Part shown: piece by piece, positions 1 to 5,055 of the stretch
How the letters are laid out: each line of letters begins with the position of its first letter
Numbering within the stretch: position 1 is the stretch's first letter
Origin: Thiomonas sp.
GTDB lineage: Bacteria; Pseudomonadota; Gammaproteobacteria; Burkholderiales; Burkholderiaceae
Length of the DNA stretch: 12,028 nucleotides
NCBI GenBank assembly: GCA_027443745.1
Contig: DAIAZB010000129.1
Location: 1 to 12,028, forward strand
Direction: 5' to 3'
Made by a program: the position numbers and the translations under genes
The notes under the pieces: model-generated
Databases searched by the model: none
Told to the model about the DNA's origin: nothing
The model's input: the letters and a program-made list of their open reading frames with translations, nothing else

Positions 1-102
1 AACCATCGACGCCTGCTCGAACCCATCGGATACATTCCACCCGCAGAAGCTGAGGCACACTACTGGCAGCAGCACACCCGTCAGGCCCTGCAAGCCGCCT
101 GA
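1..102 (+). CDS. IS3-family transposase (OrfB integrase core), C-terminal end only
   Basis: The window opens inside this gene. Reading frame 1 gives 33 residues and then TGA. The segment LLEPIGYIPPAEAEAHYW is the usual C-terminus of the IS3-family OrfB transposase, the rve/DDE integrase that cuts and joins the IS ends. The catalytic DDE residues lie upstream of the window, so activity cannot be judged. The terminal repeat of the same IS follows 11 bases after the stop, as expected for an intact right end. Family assignment rests on the recognised C-terminal signature. The exact IS name cannot be given from this fragment. Confidence 0.85.
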   Translation, partial: NHRRLLEPIGYIPPAEAEAHYWQQHTRQALQAA

Positions 103-141
103 CTCAAACCCAACAGCCTCCACGAAAGCCGGGGCGGTTCA
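1..141 (+). mobile_element. right end of an IS3-family insertion sequence
   Basis: The transposase stop is followed by sequence ending in GGGGCGGTTCA at 131-141. Read inward from the end this is TGAACCGCCCC, the typical terminus of many proteobacterial IS3-family elements (ends of the TGA...TCA type). The terminal repeat probably covers about 113-141. The left end is outside the window, so the target duplication cannot be checked. The boundary at 141 is inferred from the family's usual end sequence. Confidence 0.65.
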
Positions 142-180
142 GGATGGTTTTAGAAACACCGTTTTAGTGACCAAAAAATA

Positions 181-212
181 GGTGTAATGATAATTGGAGT
201 TATCATTACACC
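181..212. repeat. perfect 13-6-13 palindrome, recombinase-site-like
   Basis: GGTGTAATGATAA (181-193) and TTATCATTACACC (200-212) are exact reverse complements separated by six bases, TTGGAG. The arms are AT-rich in a GC-rich setting. Two 11-13 bp arms around a 6-8 bp centre is the layout of tyrosine-recombinase core sites (dif, lox, and the resolution cores of TnpS/TnpI-type transposons). There is no T-run on either side, which argues against an ordinary terminator. The role is inferred from geometry only. Confidence 0.6.
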
Positions 213-223
213 GAAACGACTTT

Positions 224-239
224 GGGCGCCTGCGCGCCC
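224..239. repeat. short GC-rich hairpin
   Basis: GGGCGC (224-229) and GCGCCC (234-239) pair perfectly around a four-base loop. It sits between the 13-6-13 palindrome and the first GGAACGAAAGTC copy. It has no T-run. Function unknown. Confidence 0.4.
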
Positions 240-256
240 GGCAGAGCGGGCATAGA

Positions 257-420
257 GGACGAAAGTCAGCGGCCCGCAACTTTCGTTCCTGCCGGCACAG
301 CGACTTTCGTTCCTCGCGATGTCGAAAGTCGAGGCGTTCGGGTTGCGTGCCGCGCACACAATGCATTGATTCAGCAAGCCACTCGTGCCGGTCGGATCTT
401 CGTCACACGGCTTTCGTTCC
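257..420. repeat. left cluster of GGAACGAAAGTC-type repeats (five copies)
   Basis: Copies: 257-267 (one A missing), 278-289 (reverse orientation, AACTTTCGTTCC), 302-313 (reverse, exact), 323-330 (forward, 8-base core) and 409-420 (reverse, one change). Copies 257-267 and 278-289 face each other as a spaced inverted repeat. CGACTTTCG at 301-309 and CGAAAGTCG at 323-331 form a perfect 9-bp inverted repeat. The stretch 142-469 has no convincing gene. The cluster continues at 1370-1512, beyond the mini-transposon that splits it. It could be a protein-binding array or a REP-like palindromic repeat family. Confidence 0.7.
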
Positions 421-464
421 GGCGCCACGCAAAGCATTGATTTGACTGTCCGCCGCAGCAGTGC

Positions 465-469
465 TGGTA
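465..469. repeat. target-site duplication TGGTA, left copy
   Basis: TGGTA lies directly outside the left GGGG terminus of the mini-transposon. An identical TGGTA lies directly outside the right terminus at 1361-1365. Five-base duplications are the rule for Tn3-family transposition. Confidence 0.85.
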
Positions 470-502
470 GGGGTAGCGACAGGGAAGCTACGGTACGGTG
501 CC
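470..502. repeat. left terminal inverted repeat of the Tn3-type mini-element
   Basis: Begins GGGGTAGCGACAGGGAA and ends CTACGGTACGGTGCC. 29 of 33 positions match the reverse complement of 1328-1360; the differences are at repeat positions 5, 8, 18 and 26. The shared blocks are GGGG, GACAGGGAA, CTACGGT and CGGTGCC. Confidence 0.85.
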
Positions 503-550
503 AAATAGCTTTCAATTGGTTGATCCAAAGGCTATTTCAAACTACGTCTC

Positions 551-1234
551 TCACCCGGATCGCCGCCGTTTCCGGGAAGGCGTTTGCGCCGCGGCGAGCC
601 GAGCCTCAGCGGCTATCGCCCTGGCCTCGGCCGACCGCATGGCCATGGTCATCCCCGCCAACTGTCCACGCAGCGTGGCGAGCTCAAGAGTCAATTTGTC
701 GTGTTCAATTTTGACGTCGGCCAAGGATTTCACATCGGTCTCGCTTTTGGCCAGTTCACGTTGATGGCGGGCGACTTCGAGGCGGAGTTCCGTGAGGCCC
801 ACCTGTTGCTCTTCACTGCGTTGCTGGATCTTGACGAGCTTCTGCTCGGCCTGCCGCAGTCCTTCGCGTGCTGCGTCCGTTTCCTGCAACATGCGGGCTT
901 GGGCCACTTCCATGGCGGCATGATCAGCCTCGGTCGCCTGATGCCATCCCAGATGCTTCCGGATGGCAGTACGATCACGCTTGGCATTGCGCCCCGCGAC
1001 GTCATACTCATTCAGTAGCTTGGGGTGCACACCAACCTGCTGCGCGACGAAACGAACGACGACAGGAGCCAGTTCGCTTGGCGCTTCGAAGAACCGGCCC
1101 GCAAAAGGCAGCATTTTGAGTTGGAGCGCGACCCCAAGCCGACCTGAAGGCGACTTGTTCGTCAGAAATCCCAGATCAGTGGGGGACAGCAGCCATATTT
1201 CATCCAGTTCCGGCTCACTCCAGTTTCGCTTCAC
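551..1234 (-). CDS. DUF4158 (Tn3 TnpA N-terminal domain) - coiled-coil fusion protein
   Basis: The protein is 227 aa, starting at a GTG (1232-1234) with AAGGA eight bases upstream. Residues 1-100 match the N-terminal DUF4158 region of Tn3-family TnpA: MKRNWSEPELDEIWLLSP at the start, NEYDVAGRN near 75-83, AIRKHLGW near 90-97. In full transposases (about 950-1000 aa) this part helps recognise the terminal repeats. From about 105 to 217 the sequence is a charged, Ala/Glu/Arg-rich heptad-like coiled coil, resembling the C-terminal part of KfrA-like or TnpT-like proteins. A basic tail, RKRRR, ends the protein. The catalytic DDE domain is absent, so it cannot transpose DNA itself. It lies entirely inside the mini-transposon, with the start next to the right terminal repeat. 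It may bind the element's ends and regulate or compete with TnpA, or be a deletion fusion left by decay. The domain calls are fairly sure; the role is inference. Confidence 0.75.
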   Translation of the reverse strand: MKRNWSEPELDEIWLLSPTDLGFLTNKSPSGRLGVALQLKMLPFAGRFFEAPSELAPVVVRFVAQQVGVHPKLLNEYDVAGRNAKRDRTAIRKHLGWHQATEADHAAMEVAQARMLQETDAAREGLRQAEQKLVKIQQRSEEQQVGLTELRLEVARHQRELAKSETDVKSLADVKIEHDKLTLELATLRGQLAGMTMAMRSAEARAIAAEARLAAAQTPSRKRRRSG

Positions 1235-1327
1235 GCGGCGATTCCTTCGGCGGACCTTGGCCCAAGGACGTCATGCTAGCCCAGTGGTGCGGTATCTGCA
1301 GCGGGGTCAATCACTTACTTGCAAGAT

Positions 1328-1360
1328 GGCACCGCACCGTAGTTTCCCTGTCACTGCCCC
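1328..1360. repeat. right terminal inverted repeat of the Tn3-type mini-element
   Basis: Begins GGCACCGCACCGTAG on the inner side and ends GTCACTGCCCC at the outer edge, directly before the TGGTA duplication. It pairs with 470-502 at 29 of 33 positions. Confidence 0.85.
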
Positions 1361-1365
1361 TGGTA
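1361..1365. repeat. target-site duplication TGGTA, right copy
   Basis: Identical to 465-469 and directly adjacent to the right terminal repeat. Removing 470-1365 restores the uninterrupted pre-insertion locus. Confidence 0.85.
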
Positions 1366-1369
1366 CGAT

Positions 1370-1514
1370 GGAACGAAAGTCGCAGACTTTCGTTCATGTC
1401 GGTTCATCGACCTCCGAGGTCGAAGAAAGCCGCCGATCCACACGGCCAGCACCACGCAACCTATTGTTTCATCACGCATCACGCTGGAACGAAAGTCATG
1501 GACTTTCGTTCCAG
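1370..1514. repeat. right cluster of GGAACGAAAGTC repeats, two near-perfect palindromes
   Basis: Palindrome 1 is GAACGAAAGTC (1371-1381), GCA, GACTTTCGTTC (1385-1395). Palindrome 2 is CTGGAACGAAAGTC (1484-1497), ATG, GACTTTCGTTCCAG (1501-1514), a perfect 14-bp arm pair with a 3-base centre. They carry the same motif as the cluster at 257-420 and were about 50 bases from it before the mini-transposon inserted. A paired-site layout with constant 3-base spacing suggests a dimeric protein site or a REP-like hairpin. No gene is visible between 1366 and 1727. Confidence 0.75.
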
Positions 1515-1546
1515 ACATCATCACAACCGTGGGCGTTCGGCAGCGC

Positions 1547-1569
1547 ATGATCTGCCCGCAGCAGATCAT
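1547..1569. repeat. 9-bp inverted repeat
   Basis: ATGATCTGC (1547-1555) and GCAGATCAT (1561-1569) are perfect reverse complements with a five-base spacer. It lies between the repeat cluster and the mazEF-type promoter. No T-run follows, so a terminator is unlikely. It could be an operator; the role is unknown. Confidence 0.45.
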
Positions 1570-1667
1570 CGGCGCGCTGACTCACCCCGTCGGGAGAAGG
1601 AAAACCAGCTGAACTTCAGCGCGAATCAGGTCACCACATGGCTTCGCGGGAATTTCGCAACTTGCTC

Positions 1668-1706
1668 TTGCAACCCTGGTTAAGGAGAGTTATACATAAA
1701 TGTAAC
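1668..1706 (+). promoter_or_regulatory. promoter and operator-like palindrome of the MazEF-type pair
   Basis: TTGCAA (1668-1673) and TATACA (1691-1696) are separated by 17 bases and make a good sigma70-type promoter. An imperfect palindrome at 1689-1706, GTTATACAT AA ATGTAAC, overlaps the -10 box. MazE-type antitoxins usually repress their own promoter by binding such palindromes, so this is the likely autoregulation site. The start codon follows about 20 bases after the palindrome. Confidence 0.6.
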
Positions 1707-1727
1707 TTGCCTCGATGGAGACACATC

Positions 1728-1985
1728 ATGCACACAACCCACCTGCGCAAGGTCGGTGGTTCGGTCATGTTGGCCGTTCCACCGGCTTTCCTCGATCAAC
1801 TGCACCTGCAAGCCGGAGCCACAGTAGGCGTGGCCGTCGCCGCTGGCTGCTTGGTGGTCGATCCCAATCCTCGGCCGCGTTACACGCTCGCGGAGCTGCT
1901 GGCCGCCTCGGACTATTCAGAACCGCAACCGGCGAAAGAACGCGAATGGGTCGATGCGACCGCCGTGGGTGACGAGCTGATATGA
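1728..1985 (+). CDS. MazE/ChpS/PemI-type antitoxin (AbrB-fold)
   Basis: An 85-aa protein. The N-terminal half, LRKVGGSVMLAVPPAFLDQL, is the SpoVT/AbrB swapped-hairpin DNA-binding signature of MazE-like antitoxins. The C-terminal half (RYTLAELLAASDY followed by an acidic stretch) is the toxin-neutralising tail. The ATG at 1728 is preferred because GGAG lies seven bases upstream and the AbrB motif begins straight after it. The antitoxin binds and blocks the MazF-type RNase and represses the operon. Its stop overlaps the toxin start by four bases (ATGA), so the two genes are translationally coupled. It looks intact. Confidence 0.9.
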   Translation: MHTTHLRKVGGSVMLAVPPAFLDQLHLQAGATVGVAVAAGCLVVDPNPRPRYTLAELLAASDYSEPQPAKEREWVDATAVGDELI

Positions 1986-2275
1986 GGCGCGGCGACATCT
2001 ACTTGGTCTCGATTGGTCCGCCCGAAGGGCGCGAGCAACGCGGCAGCCGCCCTGTCCAGGTCGTGTCGCCGGCCGAGTTCAACAAGGCCACCAAGTTGCC
2101 AGTGATCTGCCCGCTCACGAGCGGCGGCGACTTCGATCGTCGCATTGGGTTCGCTGTCCCCGTCACGGGCATCAAAACAACGGGCGTCGTTCGCTGCGAT
2201 CAGCCTCGTGTATCAGCCTCATTTGCCAACAAGCTGACGGCACACATCACTCTGCCTCTGTGGGGTCAGCCTTGA
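1982..2275 (+). CDS. MazF/PemK-type endoribonuclease toxin, C-terminus replaced
   Basis: A 97-aa protein. The start MRRGDIYLVS, the segment EQRGSRPVQVVSP and the block TTGVVRCDQPR are hallmarks of MazF/PemK/ChpB toxins, sequence-specific mRNA-cleaving RNases. After CDQPR the usual C-terminal helix (of the kind ...MDEVLARLA.IFE) is missing and 22 unrelated residues end the protein. Family members are usually about 105-115 aa. The break falls near 2212, and the toxin end overlaps the convergent gene at 2247-2459 by 29 bases. The loss of the C-terminal helix probably weakens or abolishes folding. It could be a toxin inactivated by recombination while the antitoxin persists. Confidence 0.8.
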   Translation: MRRGDIYLVSIGPPEGREQRGSRPVQVVSPAEFNKATKLPVICPLTSGGDFDRRIGFAVPVTGIKTTGVVRCDQPRVSASFANKLTAHITLPLWGQP

Positions 2276-2459
2276 TGCGCGACGCGAGGTAATCAACTTC
2301 CTCGCCGGTGGTAAGAATGCGGATGCGCATCAGCCAGTCGCCTGCTGACGCTGCTGCTGCGGCTTTGAGGACTTCGTAGGCTGGGCCATCAGCGCCGAAA
2401 CGATGGAAGCGGCCGCCAAGGTCGGAATTACTCGGAGGTGTCAGTTGCAGGGTACTCAT
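2247..2459 (-). CDS. DUF5397-like small protein
   Basis: A 70-aa protein beginning MSTLQLTPPS, with an AAGAGA ribosome site about six bases upstream. The core, RFGADGPAYEVL followed by RIRILTTGEEVDYLASRIKADP, matches my memory of DUF5397 proteins, small accessory-genome proteins of unknown function. An Ala-rich insert (residues 33-39) separates the two blocks. It converges on the MazF-type toxin and overlaps its 3' end. A longer start at 2522 is possible but lacks conserved sequence. The family call is from memory. No catalytic motif is visible. Confidence 0.65.
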   Translation of the reverse strand: MSTLQLTPPSNSDLGGRFHRFGADGPAYEVLKAAAAASAGDWLMRIRILTTGEEVDYLASRIKADPTEAE

Positions 2460-2492
2460 AGCGTTCTCTTGCTGGCGTATATCGAGGCCGTC

Positions 2493-2504
2493 ATCGTGCA
2501 CGAT
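2493..2504. promoter_or_regulatory. 12-bp palindrome upstream of the DUF5397-like gene
   Basis: ATCGTGCACGAT is a perfect palindrome about 34 bases upstream of the minus-strand start at 2459. Its position suits an operator. No protein partner can be named. Confidence 0.3.
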
Positions 2505-2559
2505 TCTACATCCGAGGCTCATACTGGTGGGCGTGCTGCGCTGCCGGGGCTCAAGTCGA

Positions 2560-2950
2560 TCACCCCAGCTTCTTAGCCAGATCCGTCGCCCGCGGATGGT
2601 AGTACCGCTTGAGCATGCGCAAATCCTTGTGGCCGGTGACCGCCGCTAGCTCGATCAGGTTGGGCAGCTTCTCGGTCAGCCGCGAGGTGGCCTCGTGCCG
2701 CAGATCGTGGAAATGCAGATCATCGAGACCGGCGCGCTTCGTGGTGCGCTTCCAGGCGAGTTTGACCGCCTGTGAGCTGATAGTAAACGCCACCAGTCCA
2801 GGCTGCTGCTGTGCGGTAGCACTGTCACGAAGCCGGATGAATCACTGCCAACCCTAATACTTGACGGCGGCCTTGCTGGCCACGCACTATGGGCTCGGGC
2901 CCGGCAAGGCCCCGCCACCCGCCGTTGCGAAGCTGATGCAGCGTTGCCAT
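2560..2950 (-). pseudogene. decayed tyrosine integrase (phage-type), internally deleted and frameshifted
   Basis: The C-terminal catalytic half reads from about 2840 down to 2560: AVKLAWKRTTKRAGLDDL, then HFHDLRHEATSRL (the H-x-x-R motif), then AAVTGHKDLRMLKRYYHP (catalytic His and Tyr), ending at LAKKLG. A typical integrase N-terminus, MATLHQLRNGGWRG, starts at 2950 in a different frame. A further fragment, ASKAAVKY, is visible in another frame before 2860. Only about 390 bp remain of a gene normally near 1 kb, so the SAM-like domain and the first catalytic Arg are deleted. In-frame stops lie near 2827 and 2860. It is not functional. It marks an old integration event. Confidence 0.8.
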
Positions 2951-3038
2951 CCGGATCGACCGCTTGCCCGGCTTGGCATCGGATCTTTCTCGCGCAGGAC
3001 GGTTGGCGGGTGACGATTCCCAGCGCGCGGAGACCGTC

Positions 3039-3638
3039 ATGCCGTCGATCAGCAGCATCAAGCGCACCGCCTCGCGTATCAAGAAGGCCGAACACCTGCC
3101 GCATCACGCAGCTCTGGATCTCGCCTCACAGCGAGCCGGCTATTCCAACTGGAAGCATGTGCTGTCCAGCGCGGATTCCGCCGGGTCCGACCTGCTCCGG
3201 ATCCTTGACCGATACCCCACGCTCTCAAGCTATGGACTGGGGAAAGGGGATCTGAGTGTGGAGGAGTTACGAATGCGTCGCCGCGATCTTCTCGGTAACG
3301 AGGGCTCTTTCAGGGCCGTCTGCATGTGGTTGCGCCGATTACCTGCCGCAGAGGACATCGAACGCTCCCGCACCAGTTACGCCTTGAAGCATATTGTCGA
3401 GAGAGAGATCGGCTACATCAGCAACGGCGTCTTCATCGCCGCAGTTCTGCACGCCGACTTCAGGATACTTAAGGTCGACGACAGTCCGAACGTATACCTG
3501 AACATCGACAAGCAGGTTTGGGATCGGGAGACCCAGCGGATCGATGCATCCTGTCAGCGGATCTTAAACGATCATTGGCCAATGCCGCCGAGTCCAGAAA
3601 ATCCGCCACTCGTGACGCAGACGGATGGGCTCAAGTAG
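3039..3638 (+). CDS. DUF5623-like protein of unknown function
   Basis: A 199-aa protein. The ATG at 3039 has GGAG seven bases upstream, and the conserved region starts right after it: SSIKRTASRIKKAEHLPHH, then ALDLASQRAGYSNWKHV. That helical 'keep it with its domain' segment (residues about 4-45) resembles the N-terminal part of DUF5623 proteins. The rest (about 60-199) is soluble, with no signal peptide or membrane segment, and I do not recognise it. It begins a tight operon: its stop TAG is followed directly by the ATG of the 49-aa gene, which overlaps the phosphatase gene by one base. The 5' end lies next to the integrase relic on the other strand. Family call moderate; function unknown. 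Confidence 0.7.
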   Translation: MPSISSIKRTASRIKKAEHLPHHAALDLASQRAGYSNWKHVLSSADSAGSDLLRILDRYPTLSSYGLGKGDLSVEELRMRRRDLLGNEGSFRAVCMWLRRLPAAEDIERSRTSYALKHIVEREIGYISNGVFIAAVLHADFRILKVDDSPNVYLNIDKQVWDRETQRIDASCQRILNDHWPMPPSPENPPLVTQTDGLK

Positions 3639-3788
3639 ATGAGCAAGAGAACGAAAACAAGGGGCGGCAAGCGCACAGCGCCGAAAACGCCGTCGCGGAG
3701 CCTGATTAGCCCGGCGCGCCAGCAGCAAACCCTCTTACTGCCTGTGACCGCGACAACTGCGGCAATCCCAAACACCGCAGGCCCATAA
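3639..3788 (+). CDS. 49-aa basic protein between the DUF5623-like gene and the phosphatase gene
   Basis: ATG directly follows the upstream stop (TAGATG) and the TAA overlaps the next ATG by one base (TAATG). This leaves no spacer on either side, which supports translational coupling. The product starts MSKRTKTRGGKRTAPKTPSR: the first 25 residues are very Lys/Arg/Thr-rich, followed by a Gln/Thr/Ala stretch. No domain is recognised. It could bind nucleic acid or just bridge translation between its neighbours. It is short and is supported by architecture only. Confidence 0.5.
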   Translation: MSKRTKTRGGKRTAPKTPSRSLISPARQQQTLLLPVTATTAAIPNTAGP

Positions 3789-4555
3789 TGCCCATCACTC
3801 CCCACGCGAACCCGGCACCGCACAACACCCCGAGCGAGCACCCATCCGGCCAAGCGGTCCATCGATTCGGCCTGAACACCCAAGGTCGCGACTTCATCAT
3901 CGGAGACATCCACGGCTATTTCCAAGCACTTCGGCGATCGATACGCCGAATCAAATTCAACAGGTCTTGCGATCGCCTTTTTTCAGTCGGCGACCTGGTC
4001 GACCGTGGCCCGAGCAGCAACGACGTCATCGCGTGGATCAACCAGCCGTGGTTCCACCCGATTCGCGGCAACCACGAACAAATGGCGATCGAATGCGTCA
4101 TGGGCTGCGTCGACACAGGCTGGTACATCCGCAACGGCGGAGCCTGGTTCATTGATCTGCCGGAGGCGCGTAAGCGCGAGATCGCCAAGCTGTTCTCCAG
4201 CCTGCCTCTCGCGATCGAGGTTGAATCGCCAGGCGGACGCGTCGGCATTGTGCATGCTGAAGCGTCATGCGCATGGGAATTATTTACGGACCGCATCGCC
4301 AACATGGATGGACCCGTAGCGATCAGCGCGCTGTGGAGCCGCAAGCGGTTTCAGAGCAAGGACGCGACGCCGGTCGGCGGGTGGCTGCAGTCTATGTGGG
4401 ACACCAGGCAGTCAATCCGATCGGGCGCCTCGGCAACACGATCTACATCGACGCCGGTGCGGGAATCGGGCGCGCCGCGACTATTGGTCCTGGACCCGAG
4501 GGAAATCTACCCATCAAGAGGCGGCGTACCGGATGTGATGCCGAAGAAGATCTGA
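3788..4555 (+). CDS. PP2A-type serine/threonine phosphatase (lambda-phosphatase class), frame-disturbed C-terminus
   Basis: A 255-aa reading frame. Metallophosphoesterase motifs appear in order: GDIHG (39-43), GDLVDRG (68-74), GNHE (94-97) and IVHAE (154-158). This is the two-metal core of PrpA/PrpB/lambda-type protein phosphatases. The expected next motif, VYVGH...LGNTIYIDAGAG, is present in the DNA at about 4392-4470 but in the frame that starts one base earlier in the codon. The main frame resumes conserved sequence with LLVLDPREIYPS at about 4483-4520. So two opposite frame changes (within about 4365-4395 and 4462-4485) remove the GH metal-ligand motif from the product. Either it is a damaged gene or the assembly has two compensating errors. 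It is third in a tightly coupled operon and ends before a strong terminator. Confidence 0.8.
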   Translation: MPITPHANPAPHNTPSEHPSGQAVHRFGLNTQGRDFIIGDIHGYFQALRRSIRRIKFNRSCDRLFSVGDLVDRGPSSNDVIAWINQPWFHPIRGNHEQMAIECVMGCVDTGWYIRNGGAWFIDLPEARKREIAKLFSSLPLAIEVESPGGRVGIVHAEASCAWELFTDRIANMDGPVAISALWSRKRFQSKDATPVGGWLQSMWDTRQSIRSGASATRSTSTPVRESGAPRLLVLDPREIYPSRGGVPDVMPKKI

Positions 4556-4587
4556 TCACGGCGCGACGCCTCCGTGCAAAAAGCATT

Positions 4588-4611
4588 CCCCCAGCCGATT
4601 TCGGCTGGGGG
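4588..4611. terminator. bidirectional intrinsic terminator
   Basis: CCCCCAGCCGA (4588-4598) and TCGGCTGGGGG (4601-4611) form a perfect 11-bp stem with a two-base centre. It is followed by ATTTCAGTT on the plus strand and, read on the minus strand, by AATGCTTTTTG. It lies between the convergent phosphatase gene and the ligase-OB-like gene and can serve both. Confidence 0.85.
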
Positions 4612-4643
4612 ATTTCAGTTGGTGCACAGATTGCGGGCCTGCT

Positions 4644-4985
4644 TCAGGCCGCCTTGTACTTGAACTGCGCCAGCGTAGCCGCCCCTTCTTCCAGGTCGCT
4701 TCGTGGACCCAGATAAACCGGCTGGAACAGGCTGCCGCCCTTGTAGGCGTACAAGTAGCGCACCTCGGCCAGCGCGCCGGGATCCGGCACAGCGTGGCTG
4801 GGCAGGATGGTGACGTTTCCGATCTCGACCATCTGGCCGCTTTCGTCGCGAACGCCCATCAACACACTGCGCGCGCCGACGTTTTGCTTCAGCACCTTCA
4901 CCGTTGCCGTTGCGACGAACTTGTGCTTGAGCTGGTCGCCGCCGGAGTCGGTAAAGTACAGGCTCGCCTTTTTGACTTCGTTCAT
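4644..4985 (-). CDS. stand-alone DNA-ligase OB-fold-like protein
   Basis: A 113-aa protein with a very strong ribosome site (GGAGGAACA before ATG). The block KHKFVATATVKVLKQN, then IGNVTILPSHAVPDPG, then EVRYLYAYKGGSLFQPVYLG resembles, from memory, the C-terminal OB-like domain of phage and accessory-genome ATP-dependent DNA ligases. No adenylation domain (K-x-D-G motif) is present, so it has no ligase chemistry. It may bind single-stranded or nicked DNA. Many integrative elements and plasmids carry such free-standing proteins. It is transcribed away from the nested inverted repeats at 5056-5142 and ends at the bidirectional terminator. A longer start at 5030 is unlikely given the ribosome site. 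Confidence 0.65.
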   Translation of the reverse strand: MNEVKKASLYFTDSGGDQLKHKFVATATVKVLKQNVGARSVLMGVRDESGQMVEIGNVTILPSHAVPDPGALAEVRYLYAYKGGSLFQPVYLGPRSDLEEGAATLAQFKYKAA

Positions 4986-5020
4986 TGTTCCTCCGGGGTG
5001 GTGGCTTGATCGACCCGGCA

Positions 5021-5036
5021 GCACGCCCATGCGTGC
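5021..5036. repeat. short hairpin upstream of the ligase-OB-like gene
   Basis: GCACGC (5021-5026) and GCGTGC (5031-5036) pair around CCAT. It sits 36 bases upstream of the minus-strand start at 4985, in the likely 5' leader or operator zone. Function unknown. Confidence 0.35.
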
Positions 5037-5055
5037 ACGCCATCAGTGATCCCAC

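Larger units (their letters stand above)
470..1360. mobile_element. 891-bp Tn3-family miniature transposon (TIME-like), non-autonomous
   Basis: The element is bounded by inverted repeats of about 33 bp (470-502 and 1328-1360) that differ at four positions. Both begin with GGGG at the outer end, as Tn3-family ends do. Both are flanked by TGGTA, a perfect 5-bp target duplication. It has no full transposase or resolvase. Its only gene (551-1234, minus) carries the DUF4158 transposase N-terminal domain fused to a coiled coil. It matches the concept of Tn3-derived inverted-repeat miniature elements or mobile insertion cassettes, which are mobilised in trans by a related TnpA. It interrupts the GGAACGAAAGTC repeat cluster, so it arrived after the cluster existed. 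Confidence 0.85.

Noticed and set aside
181..212. 13-6-13 palindrome as a rho-independent terminator
   Set aside because: AT-rich stem, no T-run after it in either direction, and no gene ending next to it apart from the IS end.
584..1018. 144-aa plus-strand frame inside the mini-transposon
   Set aside because: Antisense shadow of the DUF4158-coiled-coil gene, with no recognisable motif.
257..1512. Repeated 12-mers as a CRISPR array
   Set aside because: The motif is too short, occurs in both orientations, the spacing is irregular, and no cas gene is present.
4267..4716. 149-aa frame as an independent gene
   Set aside because: Its only conserved part is the frame-shifted middle of the phosphatase; it has no start signal and runs through the terminator.
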